64,000 nucleotides of DNA from Hyperoplus lanceolatus (lineage: Eukaryota > Chordata > Actinopteri > Uranoscopiformes > Ammodytidae), in assembly GCA_026929865.2 (NCBI GenBank), contig CM049397.1:34564698-34628697 (forward strand), written 5' to 3'. The notes beneath the pieces were generated by a model. The model saw only the letters and a program-made list of their open reading frames with translations. It ran no database searches and was not told where the DNA came from. A program made the position numbers and the translations under genes. This document shows positions 12,046 to 25,100 of this stretch, one piece after another. How positions within the stretch are numbered: position 1 is the first letter of the stretch; the number at the start of each line of letters is the position of its first letter.

Positions 12046-12624
12046 AACTCGTGCGCATTGTTATTTATTGTTATATTTATTTATTAAAAAGTGTATCTGC
12101 CAAAAATAACATACTTCTGCTACAAGATAAATGTAGTGGGGAATAAATTACAATATTTCTTCTGAACTGTATTTTATGAAAAGTTAAGTTTCTGAAAGAA
12201 AAATAAGCAAAAACTCCAAACTGTACTTGAGTTTATCACTGAGTAAATGCACCTTATTGCTCTGGTGTGGGCGCATGTTGTGATTATGAATTTATTAATG
12301 ATAAATATTCATTTATTTCATGTACTTGTAAACAGGTTTTGAAGAGAAAGGAAGTGACAACAAAGTTAGAGACCACATGATTTTATTTTCAAAAATACAA
12401 ATTCCTTATTTTAGACACCAGCAGTCATGAAAGATATTGTATATTTACCACACAACATGGTCGTTTATTTATTTCACTTTTATTTTGACACATTTGCTTC
12501 CAATATTAGAAACATTAAATGCTTTTGAAATGTATCTATTAGTGTGTTTTTCGTCTTTCAGAGCAAGCTTTGGCATTGCAAGTACCATATGATTTTATTT
12601 CTTGAAAAAAAAGCTGTCACCAAA

Positions 12625-12647
12625 TTTATTTTCAATTTAATTTTATT
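12625..12647 (-). terminator. Polyadenylation signals of natterin-like gene 2
   Basis: Minus-strand AATAAA at 12647-12642 and 12630-12625, about 80-100 bp past the stop codon at 12729-12731. Confidence 0.6.
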
Positions 12648-12728
12648 GTGACACAACATTTGTTTCCAATATCTCAAACTTCGAATGCTTGTCAAATTTG
12701 TCTTTCTGTGTGTTTTTTGGTCAGTCTT

Positions 12729-14995
12729 TTAAGGGCAAGGCTGGGCATCGTCCACCGGTTTACATCTATCCACCACGGCCCGAACTTCTCCGATCTGAAC
12801 CCCGTCGTATGTCCCAAATATGGACGTCCACTGGGTTTCTCCGTTGCGATACGTGCGACTAAGTCTCGCCGAATATGGGATATCTGCCTTGATCTTACGC
12901 CCTTCCATTCGCACTGTGCACGAGTGGTTTGGCGGAACTGTGAGCTCAACTGACACAGAATGACTAAGCGATTCTACCACAGTTGTTCCCCTGTTAAATT
13001 GCAATGTCTTCTCACCACCCAACTCAATACCACCTGAGCCTATGAAGGGGATTTTAGCTGTGATGCTACCTGTAATGCCTATCATGGTAGCTCTGCCGAT
13101 ATTCCACGTGGTTTCAACTTCGGAGATTTTCGAGATGGTAACTGTCTTCTGTACTGACTGACATTCGTTGTTGGTGACCCCTGAAATACGCATGGTCTCG
13201 GGAGGATATTGGAAGATCGCAACCTCATCGATATCATACTTAACATCGCTAATTTGCTGTGTGTATGCGTCTCTGTTGATGGTAAGAACTTGGTAGCTTT
13301 TATACCAGTACTCATCTCCCTCCCAGGGCAAGAAAAACGCTTCAAACTGGGGCACTACCTTCCCGAGACCATATTTATTCTTGCCGACGTAAATGCCAAC
13401 GCCCGGGCAAGTGCGGACGGAATACTTCGGCACAGAACCGCGGGAACCTTCCTGCCATTCTAGGAATTCGAAATTGTCTTTGTTGGTCAAGATCTCGAAT
13501 TCGGGGGCGTAGTATTCTTGGTCTCCGTAAGGGTAGCGGCAGTAAGGGCCTAAACTAGGGGTGTAGAAACCGGCTTCGCATTTGTACTTGCACACGTAGT
13601 CGGTGCGTTCGGTGTAGCCGTTGTAAATGCCGACGGCTCCGTTGGGGAGATTGCCGGCCCATGTAAGCCACTCCAGGTTTACATTGTCGCCGAATATGGA
13701 GGAGAAGGGAATATCCTGCTGCTGTTCCAAGTCAGAAGGATTTAAAGGGCCGGACACGTCATTACCGGTGGGAGCAGGGACAATGTCCTCCAACGCTGGG
13801 TTCAGTAAGGAGACTGTGGGAAGAAAAGGGTAAACAAAAAATATATAATTTTTTTTACATGTATTTTTTGAAGTCGTATTTTTAGTGTCAACTTTTATTT
13901 TACTCTTTGCATTGGCTATTATTTTGTTTTGCATCCATACTGATGCTTTTGTTATTTGCACTATCGTCTGTTGCTGCTTTAACACTGAACATATCTCCAC
14001 TGTGGGACGAATAAAAGACTGTGAAAAACAGATGGACAGAAAGGTTACAGATTAAAGGTGCACTATGTAACTTTGGGTGTGTCAGAGAAGTGAAACATTT
14101 TCTAAAATATATTCTCAAAACTGAATAAACAAACTTTCCTCACAGGAAAATGTGATCCCTGGAACACTGAAGTTAGAAAATTCCTGAAAAGTTTCACTGT
14201 TGTTTACAGCAGCAGGGCCCAAAAGTTTGTTTTACAACACATTTAAAACAGGCAGAAAATGCATTTTAATACTTGTGTATAGTAATTTGTGATTTATAAA
14301 ATGAATAATAACTGTATCCACATTCTGTTCTTGGAAAAAGGGAATAAATATTTTAACTCTTCATTCAACATGTAGATATTCGGTTTTTAAATAGATGTAA
14401 ATGAACGCATAATTAGTTAGACATTAATAAAATTTGCTAATTTATTCAATCATTTCAGATTTTTTTTTAAATACAAAATAATAATTATTTCAAGTAAACA
14501 ACTGGCAAACTTTCATGATGATATCTATACGTTATATTTCAGCCTATTCACCTGCAGTGTCTAGCCTAAAACCACACCCATGCTATTATCAGGAAAAACC
14601 AATAAAGCAACCGGACTATCAAATCAAGTAAGGATGGATGTTTTTCACAGGACAGCCAACCTACGCTTGATTTTTTGATAACTTGTGTATTAAAGGTGCT
14701 ACGAGGAACTTTTAACTTTTTTTTGTATTACAACAAAAGGACATTTACTTTGAAAATACATATTTTTCTTCTACACATGGAGATTTTTACTTAAATTAAA
14801 AAAAATATACATCTGCTTCAGAATTGATTTATCCTGTGTGTTTTCAGTATTATCCTTTTTTTAATGTCACAAAAATCATGAAATATCTCAAATGTTTTCA
14901 CCTTTTCTGTGCTTTGAGCTTTTCTTGACGATGTCTTGCAGACCGGCGGAGGCCAGAGCCAGCAGCGCCGACAGCAGCAGCACACACAGCTTCAT
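12729..14995 (-). CDS. Natterin-like protein, gene 2
   Basis: Two coding exons on the minus strand, 14995-14902 (94 nt) and 13813-12729 (1085 nt), GTGAAA donor and CCCACAG acceptor, phases agreeing, 392 aa. The first exon gives a classical signal peptide (MKLCVLLLSALLALASA, cleavage likely before Gly) and a short basic segment. The large exon repeats the architecture of gene 1: DM9/DUF3421-type part (GNLPNGAVGIYNGYTERTDY; VGKNKYGLGKVV; FFLPWEGDEYWYKSY), then the aerolysin-like part with VPPNHSCTVRMEGR and YSARLSRT. The protein should be secreted; pore-forming or lectin activity is inferred from the family. The ATG is directly preceded by a CTCCTCAG acceptor, so the 5' UTR is split. Cysteines match gene 1 closely. 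No stop or frameshift is visible, so both copies look functional. Confidence 0.93.
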
Positions 14996-15194
14996 CTGAG
15001 GAGAGAACAACATGGTGTCAGGCAAAATATCAAAATATACTTTAAAATTCACATTTGACACGGAATAATTAAACAAAAATAATAATAATTCTGTCTGACT
15101 GATTTTGTGTCTGGGCTGAACACCCAAAAACATTTTTTTTTGCAATTTTTTTTATCTTAGTGGGTTTAAGCTTACTTTAATGACAAACAATTAT

Positions 15195-15345
15195 ATTATA
15201 TATATATATATTATTTATTTATTTTTATTTAACCTTTATTTATACTCGAGATATCATTGAGGGGTGACCCCCATTTGCAATGATGCCGAGAAACAAAAAC
15301 AACAGTATACACAATATACAATGCAAATACATCAAATATATTCTT
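15195..15345. repeat. Dispersed repeat, also at 60020-60160
   Basis: The shared segment runs from tttaacctttatttatactcgag through attgaggggtgacccccatttgcaatga to caatgcaaatacatcaa. The second copy lies inside a piggyBac-like element in unit B. The family is not identified. Confidence 0.65.
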
Positions 15346-15677
15346 TATTCAATTCTTTTATTAATAATTTATTATTTAAGTTCAATTAAATCATTTTCGG
15401 GTGGATACAGCATGTAGCATGTTGCACATTTGAGTATAATTAACAATAATTCATTATTTTTGTTATTAAATACATTATTTTAAGTAGCCACATCTCATGG
15501 AATTCACATTGTGAAAATTTTCTCCAGGAGACATTTGATTTTAATATATTTCTACAAAACAAAATTGCAAAAATAACACAATTATGTAAGCATAGAGCGA
15601 TAACCAACTCATTTTAATTATTCATTGCTTGATCATGGTTATAAGTGATTGTAATAAGACTGACAGACAGCACTCAC

Positions 15678-15730
15678 CCTTGCAGTCGCTCCCCACTGAC
15701 TCTCCACAGCCCGGAGACTCCAGGTTTATA
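15678..15730 (-). promoter_or_regulatory. TATA box and non-coding first exon of natterin-like gene 2
   Basis: A minus-strand TATAAA at 15730-15725 is followed by a short exon ending ...GACTGCAAGG at 15678 with a GTGAGT donor at 15677-15672. The matching acceptor CTCAG lies immediately before the ATG at 14995. The start site would be near 15700 if TATA spacing is usual. Confidence 0.6.
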
Positions 15731-16055
15731 TCTCCACCTTTATGACTCAACCATAAAACTCTCACTGTGTCAATGATCAATAATACTAAAGTGGCGCAGG
15801 GTTTATTAGAACATGAGGACGACTAATAGCATTTTATTCACTGTATAAAGTTAATTTTTTAAAGTAAAATAGTAGTTTTTACAGAGTATGTGGTCCTTTG
15901 GAGAGAACGTTTTATTTTTTACTATGCACACAATCTCAAAAATATAGTTGACAGTTCAAACTTGCAGTAAAGATATTGTCAGGGATTGAGAGCTCAAAAG
16001 CAACATCTTATTCAAACACAAACGATGCATCTTTGTTTTCGTCTAAAGGCAGACA

Positions 16056-16345
16056 ATGGGCTATAATCTCATTTTGACTGAAAGCAGACGTCCTCTAAGC
16101 TGGATGCACACAGATGTGTACACAGTATGTGCACATTTGTATGCATATGTAAAAAAGCTGAGAAGGCGCATTCAGCCAAACTTGTTCAATGCATTTCCTA
16201 CAAGTGTAAATTGTTTGAGAAAATCCACTAACTATCCGTATTGTGCGTGTGCACTGGAAAAAAATCCAGTGTTTATACACATCCTTGGCTCTGTAAACTG
16301 GCATGTTGCTAGCTACGGTGGGCAAACTTTAAGCATACAGATATA
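16056..16345. repeat. Dispersed repeat related to the element at 1-202
   Basis: Around 16225-16325 (aaaaaatccagtgtttatacacatccttggctctgtaaactggcatgttgctagctac) aligns with 85-165. There are open frames on both strands but no recognisable protein. Confidence 0.5.
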
Positions 16346-16664
16346 ACTGTAACAATATAAAATAGTCTATTTGCACATTCCTCTGTGATTTACACCAACT
16401 CAGCAGTTGTTCACACTGATCCTACGACCTATTATAAAATCAGCACAGATATGATTGTACTCGTTTATAACCTTAAATCTTATCCAGGATTATTAAGGAG
16501 TAAAATAACTGTGTGATACGGCAGTGATGCTATCAGTTCGCTCTGCCCTCAAAGCTATTGTGTATTATGTAACAATGGCCTTGACTGTATCACCAATTAC
16601 AGTTTGCATGTCAAATGTGTTTTCCTAAATATTATCTAATACTGGGATGGTAGGATGTCCTAGT

Positions 16665-17160
16665 GCAGGTGTGTCAAACTCATTTTCACAAAGGGCCACC
16701 CTATGACAGGATGAAGCACTGAGGGCCAGACATGTCGTTTACTGACATGCCTTTTCTGCATCAATTTATGGTAGAAATGTCTTAATTTTTGTAAAGGAAA
16801 ATACAACATTCAAGTTCCAGGTGAAACAATTATAAGGAATATAATGCAGTAAGGCTCTCAGGCATTCTGGATTGAGCCACAATATTTATTCTCCTGGATT
16901 TTTCAAAACTTTCTGCACATTCAAAACATATCACATGTTTTGTTTTTGTAGAAATCATGATGCAGCACCAGTGCTATCTATTTAAGACACTTTACATTGT
17001 TAATGTAATGCCAAACCACCATTGGAAACAAAAGGGGTGGGCTATCAGTAGCTAGCTAAGGTTAGCTAGTTAGCTATATTGTAACTTAAGGCATAAGATA
17101 GAAACCAGATACTGTTAGCATTCATCCCTAGACACTTGACACTTGACTTGTGTGTGTGTT
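16665..17160 (+). mobile_element. hAT-like element remnant (empty-site reference for 34150-35339)
   Basis: It begins CAGGTGTGTCAAACTCATTT with AAAGGGCCAC, typical of fish hAT-like ends (compare CAGGGGTTCTCAAACTTTT at 33458). It aligns through tctgcacattcaaaacatatcac, catgatgcagca and gaaaccagat to ccctagacacttgac with 33458-35400. It lacks the 1.19-kb insertion found there. Confidence 0.65.
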
Positions 17161-17339
17161 TGCCTATATACAGCCCAGGGAAGGATATACATATCTTTAC
17201 ATGGTATTTTGTTAATATAATTAATTAGGCATGCCATGTAAACCAGAAGATTAAAAACGAATAACATTATTATTATTTTTTTTAATTACAAAAAAAAAGT
17301 TCACAACTGTTTACACATTAATTTTCATTTATAGGTCAC

Positions 17340-18600
17340 CCATTATACAAAATGCAATTTCATGTTTTTTCAAAATTAATACGGGTCCTTGGAATGTCTG
17401 TATGAGGTCATAAGGGGAGAAGTCCGCCCCCCCCCCCCCATTACCAATCTTACTTAGCACTACCTCCACCTTGGATAACTGACTCTTACTGGCATTTGGA
17501 TTCAGGGCCAATCGAGTCAGATTGGGCGTTTCGGAAGGCGGGGATGATGGGGTGCGTGTAAAGGTCTGGACAGCAGAGTTCAGAATGATTTGAAGCCTGT
17601 GTGGCAGTGTGGTGGGGAGGCCAGTGAGAGTAGCATTAATAGCAAAAGTAATCAATCCAGGATGTGACAAATGCATGAACCAAGACTTGAGTGCTTCACT
17701 GAGACAAAGAGGGGGAAGAAGGCAGATCCATGGCTATTAACTTGGCTGGAGAAGGGAACAGGGAGACCATCAACGATGAGATTCAGGGGTGGGTGTTTAT
17801 GGGTTTTTGCAAGGATTGTATTGGGGCCAATAAGCCGGGCCTAAGTCTTGCTGGCATCGAGCTTCAGGAAGCGGGAGGAATAGTTATGGTGGGTGTAGTT
17901 GAGAAGTAGACTTGTGTGTCATCTGTGTTCCAGTTAAAATGTAAACCATGGTGATGGAATACAGGCTACAGAGGCTTGTTGGGGTAGAGAATGAGGTAAA
18001 TAAAGGTACGAGGATGTCCAGAGTTAGCTGCGTAGAGGTGGTCGTTGGTCCTTTAAACCAGGACGGTGTTAGAAATGTGACAGGGGCGGAATCCGGATTG
18101 GCAGAGTTTGGGGAGGTGGTTTGCATCGAGGTGGGACTGAAAGTTGAGCGTCAACAACCCTCTTGAGAGTTTTGGTAACAAAGGGTGAAATTGCAGCCAG
18201 TTTAAAGGGGTAGTGGGTACGGTTCCAGAGGTGAGGGAGGACATACGTATTTGGTGATCATAGGAGAAATAGATGGAAGACAAGCTTTGACCAGGGTGGT
18301 GGGGGAGGAGATCAAGCTAGCAGGTAGAGGGTTTGACTTTACGGATGAGCTCGGAAATGATGTTGTCCCTTGCTGGGGTTGGAGAAAGAGCTGGTTAGTG
18401 CTTGGCCCATGGTTGTGTCCATCCAGGTTTGGTCCCCTGTGGATGTTTGTGACTCAGCCAGCTGTAGGTGGATGATGTTGATTTAAAGTCAGTGCAGAGA
18501 GGAGGAGATGTCTGGAGGGAGGGTTCTGGAGTAGGTAGCTCAGTGTCAAGAAGAGGGCTCTTGTGTTGCCATGACCAGTGTTGATGAAGTCACACATTCA
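17340..18600 (-). mobile_element. Degenerate LINE (reverse-transcriptase fragment) downstream of GIMAP gene 1
   Basis: On the minus strand, frames disrupted by stops and shifts encode reverse-transcriptase-like pieces (CQSGFRPCH near 18120). The DNA aligns with the LINEs downstream of gene 2 and gene 3: cttcatcaacactggtcatggcaac near 18580 corresponds to 56055-56080. It is on the same relative strand as gene 1, as the others are for theirs. No intact ORF. Confidence 0.75.
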
Positions 18601-19127
18601 ACTGTGTTTTTTTAAAAAAGCTACCAACATTCAGACAGGTTATGTAGGTTCCATGAAATGTGATTTTTGATCTGTTTGGGTAGGTCACATTCCTATAACA
18701 CTACATAATATTATTTATTTCTAATTTGTGTTGTTGTCAAATGGCTGGTGAGTTTTGTTTCTCAGGTTTACGTATGACGTGAAGATCTAATTGTCAATTT
18801 TAGTTTCGGCAATAAACTCAATGGATTTTTTTATGCTAGCATATGACTTTTTTGTATTATATAATATTGATGTCAATTTACATAGTAGTTTGAACTTATT
18901 CTTTCATGTAGTTTACGTTAACCAATGAAGATTTTTCCCTAGTGTAGCTTTGCTCTAGTTCCACTTCCAATGTTAAGTAATTGCTAGTTTGCAAAGCTAT
19001 GCTTTCAAATAGCTTTCCGGACACTGCTAATAAGTAATATACAGTAATATAAATAATTCAAACAGAATGACAGCTACATTCAAATGTTTTCTTATTCTTG
19101 TATTATGATTGTACACTAGTTTTTTTT

Positions 19128-22100
19128 TTAGTTTTGACCTCCTCCAGTGTCTCTCTCTCTCATCTCGTTTCTAAATTGCTCCAGCTTCTTCTCAACATTT
19201 TCTCTTCGCTCTCTTTCTGATTGGATTGCTGTCTCAGAAGCTTCCAGTTTTCTACTCCATTCGAGTCGATTAGTTTCTTCTTGTTTTTTCCATATCCTCT
19301 CCTCTTCCTCCCTCTCTTTCTCTCTCTTCTCACGCTCTTTGTTGATGCATTCATCCTCTTCTTTTAGCCGTCTTGTTTTCAGTTTTTCCTCCTGTTCAAT
19401 TTCAATGCTTTTCATTTTCCAGTCTTCCTCATGCTTTCTCTTGAGATCCTCATACTCTTTCTTTAGGTTCTCATGCTCTCTCGTCATCTCTATTTTACAT
19501 TCCTCCAGCTTCCTCTCAGCATTTTCTCTTTGCTCTCTTTCTAAACGGACTTGTTTCTCAGAAGCTTCCTGTATTCTTATCCATTCCTGTCGCTGAGTTT
19601 CTTGTTGTTCTTTCCATTTCCTCTCCTCTTCCTCATGCTCTTTCTTTCTCATCTCACGCTCTTTATTGATGCATTCATCCTTTTCCTTTAGCTGTTGTGC
19701 TATCAGTGCTTTCTCCTGCTCAATTTCAATGTTTTTTATTTCCCAATATTCCTCATGCTTTCTCTTGAGATCCTCACACTCCTCCCTGAGATTATCATTC
19801 TGTTTCCTGTGGTCATCAAGGTCTTTGCTCAGTATGTTGTTCTTTCTACTCAGGTCATCCATTTCTGCTGTCTGTTGATCCATGCTCTTCTTCATTGCTT
19901 CGATTTCCTCCTCATGTTTTCTTTCTAGCTCCTCTCTCTCTCTCTCCATCTCTTCTTCTTTCTCTTTCAGGATCCTCTTCACCTCCATCTGTATCGCTGC
20001 CTCTGCCTCTTCAGACATCTCTGAAGTGTAGCAACTGCCGCCATTTTCCTTCATCACTTTGTTTGATTTTTTCAGTAACTCCCTGACTTGAGTGCGGTCT
20101 GTCTTATCCTTATTGTTGAAGACCTGGTATCTTCCTTCACAGTCATGTACCAGTTTCATCAAGAAGTCACTGTTTTTTATGCAACTCTCAATTGACTCAC
20201 CTTTGAGAGCATCTCCGTTGGTGAATATTATGATGATGAAGTCTCCAGACTTCACGCCAAAATATTTCTTGATCAGTTCCACAGAATCTTTTTCCTCCTG
20301 TGTAAAGTGACCGATCTGCAGCACCAGCAAGACGACATGAGGTCCAGGAGACAACATGCTGATGCATTTCAGAAGCTCTTGTTGAACCTCATCATTTGAC
20401 AGATTTGTGTCAAATAAGTCGGGGGTGTCGACCACATGGACAGGTCGTCCATCGATTTCTCCTGTTGCTTTCTCACAAAACTTGGTAACAGACTTTGAGC
20501 GGGCGGTAGATTTAAAGTGGTCTTTGCCCAAAATGGTGTTTCCTGTTGCACTCTTCCCACTGCCAGTTCGCCCAATCAGCACCATCCTGAGAGGCTCTGT
20601 GCTCTGGTTTTCATCATCATCTCCCATCTCATTAGGTCGTTTCACATCCTTTTCAGCCTTCAGTTGTATAATCTTCTCCATTTGAGCCATGATGATGGCG
20701 TCTTTAGTGAAGCATCTGGATGCTTCAACTCTCATCTTCTCCATATCATCCAACAGCTTTGGGATCTTCTGATTGTCGTTGATGTCAAGCGTATCAAATC
20801 TTCCTCCACAGCTCTGAGAGAGCTCCTCAATGCCTTTGTTCTTAGTGACAAAGTTAACAACATCTGCAGCTGTAAGATCTGACACCACGGTAAACAGAAT
20901 CATGGTGAAGTCATTCACTTGAGAGCTGAAGGTGTTCTGGATGATTTCTAACTCTGCCCTGTCTTTATCAGCATGGGGATCCAGGGGTAGGACCAGGATG
21001 AAGGCATGGACACCCTCAGGGTCAAAGAGGGAGAAACACCTGAGTGATTCTTCGATCACTGCCTCCTGAGGTTTTCCATACAGGGCAGGCAGCTCCACCA
21101 GGGTAACCCAACGCCCACAAACCTCTCCCTGATGTTTAACACACTCTGATGAGTTGGAGACTGATTTAAGGTTTGTCTGACCCAAAATGGCCTTCACTAC
21201 TAAAGTCTTCACTAATGCTCTTCTCCCGAAAAGAACCAGGTTTAAAGCCGGTTTGATGAGTTCAGACACAGATATTTGTTTCATGACTAAACCTACGTTC
21301 TCATCCTCAAACACCTTACAGATAACATGATCTCCATTGTTTTCCTTTGCAATTTGACCCAGGCGTGTTAACAGCTCTGATTGTTCAAGGTTCTTCTGCT
21401 TCAATGATCTGTAGCTACACATACTAATCATGTCTTTCAGGGGCAGGTCTACATGTTTGTCCCTGAAACCTGAACTCTTCTCTCTGGGTGATGATATCAG
21501 AACCAGTGAATGATCAAATGATTGATCACAGAACAGTGTAAGGACTTTGCAGAGTTTCACTTTCTGTTCCTCTGTAAAGTCTTCAGGCTTTAGAACCAGC
21601 AGGAACACATGAGGTCCAGGAGAAGAGAGATGAACACAATTCTTCACATGTTCTGTCAGTTTGTCTTCAGAGATGATAGGATGCAGCAGATCTGGGGTGT
21701 TGATGAGAACTATGTCTTTCCCCTTCAACTGTCTTCTGACCATCAGAAAGTCAGGTTCTTCCTCAGCGTTGAACTTTGTCTCTCCCAGTATTAAATTCCC
21801 CACTGAACTCCTCTCAGACCAGCTGTTCCCCAGCAGAATGACCCTCAGCACAGACACTAAAAGGAAAACAAGTTATTAGAAAAACCTTCTCTGCCTAAAC
21901 TTCAAGGACAAAGTGTTAGAACAGCCCAACAATGCCAGTGTTATTGAAATTGAAGCGGAGCAATAAGGCAGTTCCTGAACTGATCTACAATAGGTCAGAA
22001 TGTCCCTGTGGGAAAACTATAAAGCACAAAGACATTACAGGAAGTTGATTGTCTTCCTCATCCTATTATGGATAGCGTAGCTGGCTAGGGGATCTTGTTT

Positions 22101-25100
22101 AATAAAACAATTACTCTGTGTTTCATGCAGTTGCGCTGGATCAAGATAGATCACTTTCCAACCAAAAACGGACCGCACAAGACTTAGCTTTGAAACGTAC
22201 CGCAACATCCTCTTCATCAAAGTCTCGGTATGGTTGTTTGGTCCACATTTGATGCGGAATACGCTTGCTATGTTCTAACCTGCATAAAACAACCGCAGGA
22301 ATGGTTAAAACAAACCAGAGTTTGATCCAATCGAACCAAATGAGTAAGGTGTGAAAATGGTGACCCAGGGTTAGCCTAAGGGGCTAGTTGTCGTCTGTTG
22401 TCCCCAGCCAGGTATTTAAACGGAACCTAACATGGCCTTAAATAGATAAAGGTAAGCGGGAGACTTGCATAAGGTTAAAGAAATAGCTTAGGTTATTACT
22501 CTTAGCTTTTTCTGCAGCGGTGGAAAAGTTGTTACAGATGTGCCAACTTTAGTTAATGACTTCCAAACCCTTTGTATACATGCATTGTTGGATCAGACTG
22601 TGTTACTAAACCCTCTTAAGCATTATTTGGACATATTGACCTGCATATTAATCGAGTTTGCTTGATGAAGATATTATATAAATTTAATTTCAGAGGACAT
22701 TAAACAATGTCGATTGTAATATAAACTGGAAAAAAGTAGATGTTCTAAAACTTTTGACCAGAAGTGTGTGCAGGTGTTTTACTCACTGTTAGGTGGCAAC
22801 CATCCATAACTGCTGCTCCGCTTTATAGGTTGAAGATCATCTGTGACTGTAAGAATATTGAACACATATTAATTCAAATGTGGCTACGTTTTCATTTCAG
22901 GATTGTACATATTTTTTCTTGGCTTAGTCATTTTTAACATACTGAAATAGTAAAATCAATGGTTTTGCATGTCTTGATGTGATGTTGCATCATCCATTTT
23001 GTTTGAGCTTGGCACACAAAAATGTTAAGGATCATAGTAGAATTTGGTCTGGAAAATGAGTGACAAGTATATATGTATAGTAAGAAGTCATCTTCAATGT
23101 TGTCTGTGACTTTGAAGCTTGGTCAAGCAGCTTTGGTAGTAAGTGCTGAAGCTCATCCTTCGTTGCGTACTGTTTGAGTTTTGATGTACAGTAGCAAGGC
23201 TTTTTTGTGTTATATTATTACATCTTGGGATGACATTGTTGTTTTATTTTGGTTGCTGGACTGTTTTGAAGCCAGGGCTTTATCTCCAGCTTTATCTAGC
23301 TGCATGCCATATGTTAGACACTCGGAATGAGCTTTGGAGCATTGTGATCAACATTTTGGGGACTTTGTTTCAGTATTTTTTCTCCCCACAGGCACAGACT
23401 TCGCATAACGCAACAGGGAATATTTCTTGCCAATGACAACTTACTGTGCAAGAAGCTAGATGGCTTCTATTCCACCACTGATGACTCTGGGCGGATGTGG
23501 CATGGATTGCAGCACATCACTGACTACAGGACCACCATCAGCTCCACAGACAGCTTGCCGGATGAGCTCAACACCTTTTACACCAACTTAGAGACCTCCA
23601 GCCCCTCCCCTTCCCAAGAAGAGCCCACCAAGCTGCCTGAATGACTACAGACCAGTAGCACTCACTCCAATCATTATGAAGTGCTTTGAGAGAGTGGTGC
23701 TGACCCACATTCAGAGCAGCCTACCGGACCCCCTGCAATACGCCTACTGGCCCAACAGCCTCTGATGCTGTCGCTTCTGTTCTCCACTATTCCCTCTCCC
23801 ACCTGGAAAATAAAGACTCCTACATCAGGACGTTCTTTGTGGATTCCAGCTTGGCCTTCAATACAGTCATCCCCCACAAACTGTCTACACTAGATGTGCA
23901 CCCCACCATCTGTGACTGGCTCCAGGGGCCTCATTTATCAACAGTGCGTAGAAAAGGTTCTAAATTCACTCTTACGAATGAAATTTAGTATGTGCTTAAG
24001 TACAAAAAAATCGGTATTTATCAAACGTGCGCTGGCCTATCGTACGCACACCAGTAAGTCATCAATCTTGATAAATCCCACATGTTCTTAAGTACCATGC
24101 TCGTTCACGCTCAGACCATTTGCATTCAGAAACGCCTCCAATTAACCATATATGGTCACAACACATCCCTTTATCAACCATGTGAATGTGTTTTATCCCT
24201 CTCCGCTACAATGGCAAAGAGGGCAACAAAAAGAAACTTCTCCAACACATAAATGGACAAACCCTTGTAAACGAGGTTGAATCAAAGCAAAAAATATTTT
24301 GTTGGCTCAATTAGTGCAGGCATTAAAACAAAAGAAAGCTTGCTTCATGGGAAAATGTGATATTTTCGAGCAAGTTGTAAGGCAACGGCATTGTTTGGGG
24401 TCCGCGATCTGCCAACTTTACGTGCAGTCATTCATAAACTCTCTCAATAAATAAGAAATGAAGATAAGTTTCTAACAACATTAGAGTTACTAAGTGAAAT
24501 GAGTGATTGGCGAGTCTGGCGAGTCACCGCGGCTCGTCCAGCTCACAGCTGAGTGCTGTCAGATGAGACGCACAGAGAGCATCGACGCACAGAGAGCATC
24601 AGAGGGATCTTAGAGCTTACCTAAAAATAAGTGAGCCATATAACTATTTATTGCATTTAGGATGTTAGCTCATTTGGACGCTGCTTTGACCGTCTTCATT
24701 GATGTATTGGCGATTTTATATCTAGCCTACTTCACTTTCATTACTGAGTCGTGATCAGTGTTCTTAAAGAAACTTAGATTATAAAACAAGAGGTCCAAAA
24801 CACAGATGATGATTAAACAAACAAATGTATGACTTTATATTACCCTAGAAATGCACGGGTGGATTTGACGCGTGGCGATTATAGATATAAAGAGAACGCT
24901 GGCAGTTCTAGTGTTAATGCAGACGTTGAAACTCTTAAATGCTTTGCTTTGTGCTTGTAATATCGCTATTCTACCACGTAAGCTTTGTAAGTTCGTAAGC
25001 ATGGTCAGAGTTGTGCTTATATTTACACACATTCATAAGTCTAAGTACATTTTGGTAAATTCCATACTTTGCGTGGCAATGTTCTTACGCCCTACTTACG

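Noticed and set aside
17329..18475. Several 70-115 codon frames on both strands
   Set aside because: They are pieces of a degenerate LINE; no host gene is indicated.
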